This document shows, piece by piece, positions 17,009-26,529 of a stretch of 64,000 nt of DNA. The DNA comes from Pantanalinema sp. GBBB05 (GTDB lineage: Bacteria > Cyanobacteriota > Cyanobacteriia > Leptolyngbyales > Leptolyngbyaceae): NCBI GenBank assembly GCA_016743235.1, contig VRZD01000002.1, positions 124,001-188,000 on the forward strand, read 5' to 3'. Position numbers and translations under genes: made by a program. Every line of letters starts with the position of its first letter. Position 1 is the stretch's first letter. The notes under the pieces were generated by a model. The model was not told where the DNA came from, made no database searches, and saw only the letters and a list, made by a program, of their open reading frames with translations.

Positions 17009-18304
17009 TCAGTTGACTAAAGATGGCATAGAAAAGCTTTGCTCAGGCAAGTTTTCTTTAGCCATACCCCAATCTTGATTATTTATGATTAAGGGCTTAC
17101 CCGTTTGTTCCATGAGCCGGACGATCGCATCAAATTGTTCCATACTCAGCTGAGGAATTTGTAGTTTTGCCAACCGCTGATTTAAAGATTGATCGCGTTC
17201 AGCTTGGGGTGTCCAACCGGAGGCATGTTCAATGTGATAAACCCGCATCGGTTCACTCAGCAATTCCTCTTCAATCCCTGCATAATGCGCAATGTATAAC
17301 AACACAGAATCCAGATGCATGGAGAAAATTTCCCATTCTGGGTAACCTCGAATCGCTAACCAATCGGCTTTAGACATTAAGGTAAAATCACCGCAGGCAT
17401 TAGTATGAAGTTTTGGATATTGCCATAGCGGCACAGGAATCTCTTCTATTAGCAATTCTGGTTCTACGATCGCGGCTGGTTCAGGTTCGGGAGGAGGCGG
17501 TAATTGTTTCGTCAATAAACCGCGATCGATCAACCATTCCGTGAAGTCTTTGGGCAAGGTTTTTAGAATTGCGTTCCGTACTGGAGTAGGGAGTAGCTGC
17601 TTATAAATCTGTCTTATCTTGGCTAATCGGGGTACGGCTGACTCAGGAATCGACTCATACCATTTTGCTGGCGGTAATTCTGGCGATAACATTGTTACCG
17701 ACTCCACCGTGATCGACTCTACAACTTCTACTACTGAAGTCACTTCTGGTTCTTGGAGAAACTCCTCAATGCCATCCTTGTGGCAAATTCGCAATAAATG
17801 TTGCCCACAGTAATTTAGTTGATCAGTGATTGGGGCTTCTAAAGGCACATCCGAGGCTGCATCATGGCGATCGATCCGGTAGGATTTGCCTGGTCGGAGT
17901 TGTTGAGCCGCTAGAAAACTGAACAGTTCATCAGAAAATAGCAGATCAATATTTGTTGCCAGAATAAATTCTCCCTGTGCCCGACGGATGCCAACATTTT
18001 TCGCTAGCATTTGAAACAGGGGTAACGATTGGGCATAGCGCAGCTGTTGATGCAGTTCCGGCGGAACTTCGATAATCCGCACGACACAGGGACTACCCTC
18101 CACGGGAAACGTTAATGCTTCACTCAGTCGGGGGCGATCAGGTAACGGATTCCACTCCACAATCAGCAGTTCTGTGTCCAACTGATAGCGACGCGACTGT
18201 TCAATCAAGCCATTGACAAAGATTTGCATCCGGCGCAGCATGTTGCCGCCGTGATTGTCGTTGCGGGCAGTTGCCACCACAGAAAGATAGGGAGTGTGTG
18301 TCAT
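17009..18304 (-). CDS. Glycosyltransferase-like protein (GT-A family) of unknown acceptor
   Basis: A 431-residue protein starting PYLSVVATARNDNHGGN, a GT2-like opening common in cyanobacterial glycan clusters. ILATNIDLLFSDELF contains NID, in the place of the DxD motif. A central, charged and proline-rich linker (LPPPPEPEPA) splits it from a C-terminal part beginning near LHTNACGDFTLMSKADW and ending with a helical tail, so the catalytic domain may be interrupted by an insertion of about 140 residues. It is the first gene of the minus-strand series that runs down to 11.7 kb. Base use is like the flanking core genome rather than the AT-rich part. Confidence 0.7.
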   Translation of the reverse strand: MTHTPYLSVVATARNDNHGGNMLRRMQIFVNGLIEQSRRYQLDTELLIVEWNPLPDRPRLSEALTFPVEGSPCVVRIIEVPPELHQQLRYAQSLPLFQMLAKNVGIRRAQGEFILATNIDLLFSDELFSFLAAQQLRPGKSYRIDRHDAASDVPLEAPITDQLNYCGQHLLRICHKDGIEEFLQEPEVTSVVEVVESITVESVTMLSPELPPAKWYESIPESAVPRLAKIRQIYKQLLPTPVRNAILKTLPKDFTEWLIDRGLLTKQLPPPPEPEPAAIVEPELLIEEIPVPLWQYPKLHTNACGDFTLMSKADWLAIRGYPEWEIFSMHLDSVLLYIAHYAGIEEELLSEPMRVYHIEHASGWTPQAERDQSLNQRLAKLQIPQLSMEQFDAIVRLMEQTGKPLIINNQDWGMAKENLPEQSFSMPSLVN

Positions 18305-18512
18305 AGAATGGCAGTAATTCCAGGCTGCAATGGAAACCAGTCATAATTCTGTTCAGTCAGAGCCAAACAGTTTTAAGATTTTCTCAACTATTCAGAAAAC
18401 AGAATATGGGGTGATTTAACAATTGGCAAGCAGTTGGACGATCGCATCCGGTTTGATCCGCTGCATTAATCACCTGACGTTCCGCTTAGTCGTATCGTTC
18501 CAGTATCGTGCT

Positions 18513-19067
18513 ATGAGCCATCATCTTGAACCCTGGCAAACGTTAAGTCGTGAAGATGTGTATGTGTCTGAGCCGTGGTTGAAGTTATCTGTAGAACAAA
18601 TTCAGTTGCCGGATGGAGGTGTGGTCAATGGCTATCATCGGGTACAAATGCAGGACTATGCGACGATTTTTGCGCAAGTTCCGGATGGTCGGGTGATTGT
18701 ACTGCGGCAATACAAACATGGGGTGGGTCGAGTTAGTCTGATGCTGCCGGGTGGCGGTATTCATGGCACAGAAGATCCGCTTGAAACTGCCAAACGGGAA
18801 CTGTTAGAAGAAACAGGTTATACCGCCGAAAATTGGCAACATTTGACCAATTTCGTAACTAGTGCCAATTATCGCTGTAGTCATGGGCATATTTTTACGG
18901 CTTGTAATGCCCAGCAGGTAGCCGCTCCGAATTCTGGTGATTTAGAAGAGATGGAAACGGTGCTGATGACTCCCACAGACCTGATCACAGCTGTGAAACA
19001 GGGAGAGGTGGTTGTGTTAGGCGCGATCGCGGCGATCGCGCTGGCTTTAAATCCGTTATTCCGCTAA
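18513..19067 (+). CDS. Nudix hydrolase, ADP-ribose pyrophosphatase-like
   Basis: A 184-residue protein with a complete Nudix box: G-x5-E-x7-RELLEETGY in the segment beginning GGGIHGTEDP. The Nudix box binds Mg and cleaves a nucleoside diphosphate linked to another moiety. The preceding VIVLRQYKHG and following strands are typical of ADP-ribose or ADP-sugar pyrophosphatases. The frame is open from 18423, but the ATG at 18513 (MSHHLEPW) matches the family N-terminus. The C-terminus ends in a hydrophobic stretch (AIAAIALAL). It converges on the ABM gene with only 2 bases between the stops. Confidence 0.88.
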   Translation: MSHHLEPWQTLSREDVYVSEPWLKLSVEQIQLPDGGVVNGYHRVQMQDYATIFAQVPDGRVIVLRQYKHGVGRVSLMLPGGGIHGTEDPLETAKRELLEETGYTAENWQHLTNFVTSANYRCSHGHIFTACNAQQVAAPNSGDLEEMETVLMTPTDLITAVKQGEVVVLGAIAAIALALNPLFR

Positions 19068-19069
19068 TC

Positions 19070-19672
19070 TCACCGGTTCTGCTGGCTTCGTCGTTGCAGT
19101 GATGCGGCTTGCGGATACAGCCAGAAGTTCAATACTTGGGTTAACCAGGGCAGAACTGGATAGGTCAGTAAGGCAGAAACCAGAGTGACAGAAAGCAGCA
19201 GTGCTAGCAACGGTGGTAGATCTTTGACGACAGGTTTCAGCAGTGCATCGGCAAGCAAGATGAGTGGATAAACTCCTAGCACCCCCAAAACTACCTTCTT
19301 GTAATAAGCGGGTTGAGGCAGTTCCTGAGTTGTATTAGCTGGTAGAGTGAACCAGAGTTCCAGACCATCAGGTAACTGCTGCGACGATCGACTGACAAAC
19401 AAATGCTGCACATTTTCGACCCATCGCTGATAGACCGCTGAGGTTAACCAGGCTTTGAGCTGTTCATAGTGATCGAATTTGACGATGACCACATACTCTG
19501 GATGAGTACGATCGCGGGGACGAATCACCTCTACCCCTCGGAAACCCGGAAACTGTTGCGCAGCATGATTAACCTGTTTCACCCAGCCCTCATACTCGTG
19601 AATACAGTCAGGTTTGACCACCTCTGAAATCACCAACGTAATCGGGTCAGAAGACTGCTCAGAGTGATGCAT
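19070..19672 (-). CDS. Antibiotic-biosynthesis-monooxygenase (ABM) domain protein with membrane tail
   Basis: About 200 residues. The N-terminal 95 residues read like a dimeric alpha/beta-barrel ABM domain: ITLVISEVVKPDCIHEYEGWV and FPGFRGVEVIRPRD, then YVVIVKFDHYEQLKAW. Two hydrophobic helices follow at about residues 128-185, so it is a membrane-anchored version, common in cyanobacteria. The ATG at 19672 is preferred over upstream frame positions reaching 19807, because that extension (cysteine-rich) has no domain match. Function is not established. Confidence 0.75.
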   Translation of the reverse strand: MHHSEQSSDPITLVISEVVKPDCIHEYEGWVKQVNHAAQQFPGFRGVEVIRPRDRTHPEYVVIVKFDHYEQLKAWLTSAVYQRWVENVQHLFVSRSSQQLPDGLELWFTLPANTTQELPQPAYYKKVVLGVLGVYPLILLADALLKPVVKDLPPLLALLLSVTLVSALLTYPVLPWLTQVLNFWLYPQAASLQRRSQQNR

Positions 19673-19830
19673 GGTGAATTGATCATGAGAATGCCTATTT
19701 ATTGTTAGCGCAAGTGGGCGATCGCAACAGTGACCCGCGCAACTTCCCCAACATTCCGCCATAATCTGGGTCACAGGAGATTGTAGAATGGCTAGGTTGT
19801 TTGGCACTCTGCATCGGTGGGGAATAGGGC

Positions 19831-20703
19831 ATGACTGAGGTGACGATCGGGATTATTGGCGGTAGCGGTCTCTACAAGATGGAGGCGCTCAAGGATATCG
19901 AGGAAGTGACGATCGAGACGCCCTTTGGTCAACCTTCCGATGCGTTAATTGTCGGCACATTAGATGGCGTCAAAGTTGCCTTTCTGGCGCGACATGGACG
20001 CAATCACCATTTGTTGCCCTCCGAACTACCCTTTCGAGCCAATATCTACGCCATGAAAAGTTTAGGCGTGAAGTATCTGATTTCGGCTTCGGCGGTTGGT
20101 TCCCTGAAGGAAGAAGTGAAGCCGCTGGATCTGGTGGTGCCCGATCAGTTTATTGATCGCACGAAAAATCGGATTTCTACTTTTTTTGGGGATGGGATTG
20201 TCGCTCATATTACCTTTGGTGATCCGATCTGTCCTCAGTTAGCAGGAGTGCTGGCCGATGCGATCGCGAGTCTGAATCTGCCCGATGTGACGCTGCATCG
20301 AGGTGGTACCTATTTGTGTATGGAAGGGCCTGCCTTCTCCACCAAAGCTGAATCTCATCTGTATCGCAGTTGGGGAGCGACGGTGATTGGTATGACGAAT
20401 TTGCCGGAAGCGAAACTGGCACGAGAAGCGGAAATTGCCTATGCCACTCTAGCACTGTCCACCGACTATGACTGCTGGCATTCTGACCACGACAGCGTCA
20501 CCGTTGATATGGTAATTGCCAACTTACAACGCAATGCCATCAATGCTCAAAAAGTGATTCAAGAAACGGTGCGACGATTGGCTCAAGAGCCGTTCACTTC
20601 AGATGCTCATTCGGCTTTGAAACACGCCATTCTCACGCCGCTGGATAAAGTGTCGGCAGCCACCAAGGAGAAACTAAACTTACTGCTACAGAAGTACCTC
20701 TAA
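19831..20703 (+). CDS. mtnP: S-methyl-5'-thioadenosine phosphorylase
   Basis: A 290-residue phosphorylase that splits 5'-methylthioadenosine with phosphate into adenine and methylthioribose-1-phosphate in the methionine salvage pathway. The start [13 protein letters not shown], the phosphate site [34 protein letters not shown], and [16 protein letters not shown] are all present, together with STDYDCWH, so length and motifs match the family fully. GGGG precedes the ATG. It stands alone on the plus strand and ends at a large hairpin shared with the convergent AAA gene. Confidence 0.95.
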   Translation: MTEVTIGIIGGSGLYKMEALKDIEEVTIETPFGQPSDALIVGTLDGVKVAFLARHGRNHHLLPSELPFRANIYAMKSLGVKYLISASAVGSLKEEVKPLDLVVPDQFIDRTKNRISTFFGDGIVAHITFGDPICPQLAGVLADAIASLNLPDVTLHRGGTYLCMEGPAFSTKAESHLYRSWGATVIGMTNLPEAKLAREAEIAYATLALSTDYDCWHSDHDSVTVDMVIANLQRNAINAQKVIQETVRRLAQEPFTSDAHSALKHAILTPLDKVSAATKEKLNLLLQKYL

Positions 20704-20711
20704 GCTATTGG

Positions 20712-20776
20712 GAAGGGCGGGTTGCGATCGCAAGATAACGAACTTTATCGATCAACTTGCCGCTAACCCGTCCTTC
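20712..20776. terminator. Long hairpin between convergent genes, probable bidirectional terminator
   Basis: The arms GAAGGGCGGGTT (20712-20723) and AACCCGTCCTTC (20765-20776) pair over 12 positions with one G-T wobble. TTTA follows on the plus side. The loop is about 41 bases. It lies 9 bases after the mtnP stop and 12 bases before the stop of the AAA gene. Confidence 0.6.
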
Positions 20777-20788
20777 TTTAGTGACTTC

Positions 20789-21991
20789 CTAAACAAAGCG
20801 GTGTGTAAACTCCGCCATCAAATCCACTCGACCTTTGCGTAACACAGCCGGATCAAGGCGATCGGTGGTGTTACAGGTCATCATCACCACTAGACGTTGT
20901 TGCAATTGAGCGCCGAACTCATCGACCACACTACGGTATAGAGTGCCATCCAATAGGCTGAGAATACGCTCAGTTTTGTTGCTGGTCTGAGTCACTTCCA
21001 TCGCTCGATTTGTTGCCAAGTTGTCTGCCTCGTTAATGATCAGACAAATGCGCTCGAGATACGGGGGTGGCACAAAGTTTTCCACGGCCTCATGATCCAG
21101 GATGAAGATCACATAGCCTAGAGGCACCAGAATTTCCTTGGCAACGGCTTGCGTCCAGGCCGTCTTCCCGGTTCCGGGTTCGCCACTCACCAAAACCGCT
21201 AGCTGCTCCTGATCCAGGATCGCTTGCTGCACGACATCCGTAAAACTCTGTACCTCCGAGGGAAAAGTCCGGATCGGGTAGTCCGATTGAATTTGTCCGA
21301 CTCGGCTTTGATAGCCACTTAGCATGACTGCCAGCCCATAAGTAACTTTCCGGGCTAACGGAGTCAGATCCTTAGCTCGCAGCGTTAGCCGCCGTTCTTT
21401 ATCCAAGGTGTCAATCTGCAACCAGATTTCGGCCTCATGCCAGTACGCTAGGGCAGAATTCACCACATCCAACCGTTCCCAATCTGTGAATTGCTGCACC
21501 GGATAGTAGAAGTGTCGATCGAGGTAGTACTGCGTAATCAGATCCGGTTTGCCGAGAAACTTGAGGATCTTGAGAATAATGATTTCGCGTAGGCGACGGA
21601 AGACCTGATCGATCGCGATCGAGTTGCGGCTAATAATGGGCTTGACGGGAGTTTCAATGCTTAAAACATCGGGATAACGATGATCGGGATAGGGCGGATC
21701 CGGCGTGATGAAACTCCAAAACTCATCTAGGTAATAGCGGGTATCACTGGAAAACAGATTCAAGGCATTAGCCCACCAGGTATATTCCCGCCGCCCGGCG
21801 GCATTCGCCAAATCACTAAACAAGTTCATCACTTTTTGGCAGCATTCTCCGGTTTCTGTCCAGAGCAACTCTGCTAGGTAGGGATAATCCAAATCCCGAT
21901 TCAGGGGTCGCCAGCCAGAACTCAGCAAGCCCTGCGCCCGACTCTGGCCGGGATTGGAATAATCATCGTAGTCATAGTAAGGCGAGGTCAT
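20789..21991 (-). CDS. AAA+ ATPase of unknown substrate (MoxR/ClpX-like core)
   Basis: A 400-residue protein. The Walker A motif is GEPGTGKT at 270-277, Walker B is CLIINEAD at 316-323, sensor 1 lies at MTCNTT (371-376), and the arginine finger is in DPAVLRKGRVD at 380-390. The N-terminal 250 residues are helical and Tyr/Trp rich, with no named domain. AAA proteins of this form occur widely in cyanobacteria and probably remodel a protein. It is monocistronic and begins 272 bases from the divergent aldo/keto reductase gene. Confidence 0.8.
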   Translation of the reverse strand: MTSPYYDYDDYSNPGQSRAQGLLSSGWRPLNRDLDYPYLAELLWTETGECCQKVMNLFSDLANAAGRREYTWWANALNLFSSDTRYYLDEFWSFITPDPPYPDHRYPDVLSIETPVKPIISRNSIAIDQVFRRLREIIILKILKFLGKPDLITQYYLDRHFYYPVQQFTDWERLDVVNSALAYWHEAEIWLQIDTLDKERRLTLRAKDLTPLARKVTYGLAVMLSGYQSRVGQIQSDYPIRTFPSEVQSFTDVVQQAILDQEQLAVLVSGEPGTGKTAWTQAVAKEILVPLGYVIFILDHEAVENFVPPPYLERICLIINEADNLATNRAMEVTQTSNKTERILSLLDGTLYRSVVDEFGAQLQQRLVVMMTCNTTDRLDPAVLRKGRVDLMAEFTHRFV

Positions 21992-22263
21992 AGCAAATTC
22001 TTGGGGCTACGGGTAGGAAGTTACTACGGCTTAAGATGCAGTAGCCTTCTATTTGAATACTACATTAATACTTCAAAGTACTACAAGTAAATGTGGCGTA
22101 GTCCGGAAAGTTCTGTTACCGCGTGATTCGTTGCCGTTGTGACGATCGCTCCGGTATGATGCCCATCCCAACTCCTACACCGATGGAAAAGACGATCGCG
22201 ATCAGGTCACTATTTTCAGCCTATCGGTAGGATAGATCAGACGCTTACTGAGCATTCAACATC

Positions 22264-23301
22264 ATGCAGTATCGGCAATTAGGGGATAGTCACCTGAAGG
22301 TTTCCGAAATTTGTCTGGGGACGATGACCTATGGGCAGCAGAACACCGCCGAGGAAGCCCACCAGCAATTGGATTACGCGGTAGCCGCCGGAGTCAATTT
22401 TATTGATGCAGCAGAGATGTATCCCGTTCCGGCGAAAGCAGAAACCTCTGGGTTGACCGAAACCTACATTGGTCAGTGGTTAGCCAAGCAACCCCGCGAT
22501 CGCCTGGTAATTGCGACTAAAATTGCCGGTCCCTCGCGCGGTATGAACTGGATGCGACAGGGAGAACGCCGTATCGATCGCACCAATATTGAGCAAGCGG
22601 TCAACGCCAGCCTGAAGCGATTACAAACGGATTACATCGACCTGTATCAAATTCACTGGCCCGATCGCTATGTGCCGTTGTTTGGCCAAGCTAGCTACGA
22701 CCCTAAACAGATTCGGGAGACGGTGCCGATCGTTGAACAACTGAGCGCCTTTGCCGATTTAATTCATGCCGGAAAAATCCGGTATATCGGTCTGAGTAAC
22801 GAAACCCCTTGGGGCGTAATGGAGTTTTGCCATGCGGCGAAGCAGTGCGGCTTACCCAAAATTGTCTCAATTCAAAATGCTTACAACTTATTGAATCGAT
22901 CGTTTGAATGGGGATTAGCCGAAGCTTGCCGTCACGAACACATTAGCTTACTGGCTTACAGCCCGTTAGGGTTTGGCAATCTCAGTGGCAAACATTTACA
23001 GGAACCGCCAGCCAATAGCCGGATGACATTATTCCCTGGGTTTGGACAACGCTATCTGAAACCAAACGTGAATGAAGCGGTTGCCGAGTATGTTGAGATG
23101 GCTCGTCGCTTTAATCTCAGTCCAGTCACATTAGCCTTAGCATTTGTGCGACAACGCTGGTTTGTCACGAGCACGATCGTCGGAGCAACTAGTCTAGAGC
23201 AACTCAAGGAAAACTTTGCCAGTGTCAATGTCACGTTAACTGAAGAGATGTTGGCAGAAATCGATCGTATTCACAGCCGCTACCCCAACCCAGCCCCATA
23301 A
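22264..23301 (+). CDS. Aldo/keto reductase, Tas-like
   Basis: A 345-residue NADPH-dependent oxidoreductase. FIDAAEMYP carries the catalytic Asp and Tyr, VIATKI the Lys, and IDLYQIHWPD the His. The extended loops (PSRGMNWMRQG) and SIVGATSLEQLKENF near the C-terminus match the E. coli Tas subgroup. The TIM-barrel length is normal. It has its own promoter region of about 270 bases, shared with the AAA gene in the other direction. A native substrate is not predictable. Confidence 0.92.
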   Translation: MQYRQLGDSHLKVSEICLGTMTYGQQNTAEEAHQQLDYAVAAGVNFIDAAEMYPVPAKAETSGLTETYIGQWLAKQPRDRLVIATKIAGPSRGMNWMRQGERRIDRTNIEQAVNASLKRLQTDYIDLYQIHWPDRYVPLFGQASYDPKQIRETVPIVEQLSAFADLIHAGKIRYIGLSNETPWGVMEFCHAAKQCGLPKIVSIQNAYNLLNRSFEWGLAEACRHEHISLLAYSPLGFGNLSGKHLQEPPANSRMTLFPGFGQRYLKPNVNEAVAEYVEMARRFNLSPVTLALAFVRQRWFVTSTIVGATSLEQLKENFASVNVTLTEEMLAEIDRIHSRYPNPAP

Positions 23302-23485
23302 GAATTCGCCCCAAACAACACTATCCTCGATCGCTCTATCAGAAATTCTGCGATCGGGGAGTGTAGAGATCGATAGGGATGCAGTGAACTCTAGAAATAC
23401 ACTCTCCGGTCTTCACGCATTCATTCCACCTGGTGAAGTAATCGGAAGTCCCCCATCTATTTGACTACGCAAAGGATATCACACT

Positions 23486-24028
23486 ATGGCAGTGAAGCGT
23501 CACTTTTTATCTATTCTAGCCACTACCGCCATGACACTGGGGTTGGCAGTACCAGCATTTGCCGTTCCTGCTATGTTGAGCGGTCAACAACCCGGTAGCC
23601 GTGTCAATGTCCGATCGCAACCCACCACGAATGCCGCTTCGCCTCACTACGGCTTAGTAGGCGATCGGGTAGAAGTGCTCAATAGTACTGAAGGCTACAG
23701 TGATGGTTACACCTGGTATTACGTCAAGTTCCGTTCTGGGGCAGCAGGTTGGGTACGTGGCGATTTCGTCACCTTTGTCTCTGGGCAGGGCGGTCCTGCT
23801 CCCTCTAGCCGAACTGGTTATCTCCGGACTGCCGATGCCGGTTCGCGGGTGAATGTCCGTTCGGCTCCTTCTACCAGTGCCACCTCACCACACTACGGCG
23901 TTGATGGCGATCGGGTGCAAGTCTTTGATTCCACTCGCGGTGGTGATGGTTATACCTGGTATTACATCAAGTTCCGCTCTGGAGCCACCGGCTGGGTTCG
24001 CGGCGATTTTATCGATCTGACCAACTAA
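23486..24028 (+). CDS. Secreted protein with two bacterial SH3 domains
   Basis: A 180-residue protein with a signal peptide (MAVKRHFLSILATTAMTLGL, cleavage near AFA). Two SH3b repeats follow, at about residues 33-93 and 112-178, each with GSRVNVRS, SPHYG, GDRVxV and WYYIKFRSGATGWVRGDF. Such domains often bind cell wall or other periplasmic partners. The AAGGA at 23471 supports the ATG. The two domains are about 75% alike, showing recent duplication. It is monocistronic. Confidence 0.88.
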   Translation: MAVKRHFLSILATTAMTLGLAVPAFAVPAMLSGQQPGSRVNVRSQPTTNAASPHYGLVGDRVEVLNSTEGYSDGYTWYYVKFRSGAAGWVRGDFVTFVSGQGGPAPSSRTGYLRTADAGSRVNVRSAPSTSATSPHYGVDGDRVQVFDSTRGGDGYTWYYIKFRSGATGWVRGDFIDLTN

Positions 24029-24119
24029 GCATTCGACAGCATGAGCCAGTTTGAGTCGGGGGGTGAAAGGTTGATCTGACAACCCCACCCCTACCGATCA
24101 ACGTCATTAGCAACGATCG

Positions 24120-26021
24120 CTAAACGGCCAAACGACAAACCTGTTGCAGCCATTCAGCTTCATCAGAACTGAGCGTAGGAGCAAGTTTTTCGACGATCGC
24201 TTGGTAGTAGTCGGCTAACCATTGACGTTGGCGGGCATCCAGGCGATCGAGGTCAATCAACTTGTGCTCAAACGGAATGTAGGTCAGCGACTCGAAGCCA
24301 TACCAGGTGGTTTGGGGTTTGTTGTCGGTGGCGGCTGGCGCGTTAGGTAACTCCTTCACCACATAGAGGTTTTCAATCCGGATGCCACCCCAACCTGGTT
24401 CATAGAAGCCCGGTTCAATACTCGTAACCATGCCTGGTTCAAGCGTTGATTGCACCCGCTTACTAATGCCATTCGGACCTTCATGGACGTTGAGGAAGGC
24501 GCCGACGCCATGCCCTGTACCATGCCCGTAGTCCAATCCTGCGAACCATAGGGTCGATCGAGTAATGCCGTCTAATTGTGCTCCAGTAGTGCCTTTAGGG
24601 AAGCGTTGCATGGCGCAGTTAATATGCGCTTTCAGGACTTCGGTATAGCGAGCCATTTGTTCTGGAGTAGGGTCGCCGACGATCGCCGTTCGGGTATCAT
24701 CCGTGGTGCCAGATGCGAATTGTGCCCCGGAGTCGAGGAGCAAGAACTGTCCAGCTTGCAAGGGTTGATCGGCGCTGGGAGTGCCGTAGTGCACGATCGA
24801 ACTATTGGCTCCAGTGGCCGCGATCGTATTGAAACTTAAGCCTTGAAACTCTGGTTCTTCCGCATAAAATCCTTCGATCGTCGCGGCAACATCGGCTTCG
24901 GTGATTGGATTGCCACTGGCTAATTGATCGGATAGCCATTTCAACGTCCGGGTTTTGGCGCGGCTTGCCTTCAGGTTCGCCTGCTGCATCTGTGTGACTT
25001 CGACGGCATTCTTCCGCGCTTTCATGCCTTCGATCGGATGATCGGTTTCAGTAATCGGACAAGCGACTGCCAGATCCGTGGTGATTAACTGATAGGTACC
25101 TGCGGTCGTATGTTTGGGATCAATCAAGACTCGACCAGAGGATGACTGAGTCACCAGCGATCGCAGAGTCGGTGCGTACTCGTCATAGGGCAGCAACGTC
25201 ACGTTGGGTTGCAGTAGCGCTTGAATTTCTGGCGTGATCCGTTCCAGATTCGTGAATAAATAGGCTTGCTCTAAAGTGACGATCGCGTAGGCAATAAATA
25301 CGGGATTGTAGGGCACATCCCAACCCCGCAGGTTATATAACCAGGCAATTTGATCCAGTTTGGTAACCGGCAGAATTGTGGCGTTTAGCTGTTGCATCTG
25401 CTCGCGAACCCGCTTCAGTTTTTGGGCGATCGATTCCCCAGTTAAAGCATCGGGCAAATAAAACACTTGAGAATCCGCGTAGGCTGGCAACGGATCAGTA
25501 GCTTGCCAGGGAGCTTGGGAGCGTACGCGATCGATCAGATTGTCGGGCAATGAGACTAACGTAATGCCGCAGGGTTCTAGTTGTTTTTGCAGAGTGCGGA
25601 ACTGATTCAGGGATAGGGTAAAGGGATCAAAGCCTAAGCGGAACGATCGTCCGGCTTGCATCGCGGCGCGACCGAGAGTTTCCAGGGTTTCCTCTAGGGT
25701 TTTGTGTTCCTCTAAGCCGACTTTTGAGACTTGAATTAAGGCGGGATCAACTTCTAAATCGGCCTGCTCATAATAGCGGGAATCGACAAATACCCAGGCT
25801 TGCTCTTGCCCTAACAACAAATCTCCGGCTGATCCGGTAAAGCCACTCACCCAAATTCGGCGTTGCTTAGCGGCAGGCAAGTATTCATTTAGATGCTCGT
25901 CGGCGGCAGGAATCAGATAGGCATCGAGCTGATGGGCTTGGAGCAGCGATCGCACATCGGCAATTTTTTCTCGTACTGAGGCAAACCGAACTTGAGGCGA
26001 TAGGAGATCAACTGGAGACAT
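24120..26021 (-). CDS. Xaa-Pro aminopeptidase (aminopeptidase P family, three-domain type)
   Basis: A 633-residue M24 metallopeptidase that removes an N-terminal residue before proline. There are two creatinase-like N-terminal domains (about 1-310) and a pita-bread catalytic domain. Metal ligands are seen in LLLDSGAQF, TTDDTRT, HGTGHGVGAFLNVHEGP, SIEPGFYEPG and GGIRIENLYVV. The ATG at 26021 (MSPVDLL) is used; the frame is open 9 bases further to a TTG. It has eukaryote-like length, as in other cyanobacterial versions. It converges on the SH3 gene. Confidence 0.93.
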   Translation of the reverse strand: MSPVDLLSPQVRFASVREKIADVRSLLQAHQLDAYLIPAADEHLNEYLPAAKQRRIWVSGFTGSAGDLLLGQEQAWVFVDSRYYEQADLEVDPALIQVSKVGLEEHKTLEETLETLGRAAMQAGRSFRLGFDPFTLSLNQFRTLQKQLEPCGITLVSLPDNLIDRVRSQAPWQATDPLPAYADSQVFYLPDALTGESIAQKLKRVREQMQQLNATILPVTKLDQIAWLYNLRGWDVPYNPVFIAYAIVTLEQAYLFTNLERITPEIQALLQPNVTLLPYDEYAPTLRSLVTQSSSGRVLIDPKHTTAGTYQLITTDLAVACPITETDHPIEGMKARKNAVEVTQMQQANLKASRAKTRTLKWLSDQLASGNPITEADVAATIEGFYAEEPEFQGLSFNTIAATGANSSIVHYGTPSADQPLQAGQFLLLDSGAQFASGTTDDTRTAIVGDPTPEQMARYTEVLKAHINCAMQRFPKGTTGAQLDGITRSTLWFAGLDYGHGTGHGVGAFLNVHEGPNGISKRVQSTLEPGMVTSIEPGFYEPGWGGIRIENLYVVKELPNAPAATDNKPQTTWYGFESLTYIPFEHKLIDLDRLDARQRQWLADYYQAIVEKLAPTLSSDEAEWLQQVCRLAV

Positions 26022-26066
26022 AGCAACCAAACTTGCAGGATTAAGGGGTTTGTTTGGATTGTAACC

Positions 26067-26399
26067 TTATGAGCCGAGCTTGAAGGCTTCCACAAAGAAT
26101 CCATAGACCATGCCAATCTTGAGCGCATTCAAATTTTGCACGAGCAGCGATCGGCGGGTTTCGGGCGACCCCCCATAATTGATTCGACTGACCAGTTCTG
26201 ACAATGCCACCAGAATTCCAGCAATGACAATATCGAGTTCTGCCTTTTGCCCCGCCACTGTTGAAAGCGCACTCGCCAAAAAGTTGCCCAGCAGTAGACT
26301 GATGATTAGCACGGAAAGCCGCCGCCAGGGATTGCGCAGCCAGCCCCCTAAGCCTTCGGCAAAATTATCGACCAGGGTATTGAGACGAGTATTTTGCAT
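26067..26399 (-). CDS. ycf20: DUF565/Ycf20 family membrane protein
   Basis: A 110-residue protein with the DUF565 pattern found in cyanobacteria and plastids (Ycf20). The N-terminus NTLVDNFAEGLGGWLRNPWR is followed by LISLLLGNFLASALST and a second hydrophobic segment near DIVIAGILVALSELVSR. SLLVQNLNALKIGMVYG closes the domain, so two or three membrane segments are expected. Algal Ycf20 homologues have been tied to thermal energy dissipation, but the bacterial role is unsettled. It precedes the aminopeptidase gene by 45 bases. Confidence 0.9.
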   Translation of the reverse strand: MQNTRLNTLVDNFAEGLGGWLRNPWRRLSVLIISLLLGNFLASALSTVAGQKAELDIVIAGILVALSELVSRINYGGSPETRRSLLVQNLNALKIGMVYGFFVEAFKLGS

Positions 26400-26529
26400 C
26401 GGATGGTCTCTACTCGTAAGCTTCCATCACCCTACACCAGATTTCTCTGATTCAAGTGGTAAATTGCGCTCCAAGTAGGCTGAAAGATTGCTATCACTAA
26501 GGAGTAGGTGCGGGGGTGGCAAGCGGATC

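Noticed and set aside
18423..18512. N-terminal extension of the Nudix protein
   Set aside because: The extra 30 residues have no match to the family; the ATG at 18513 fits.
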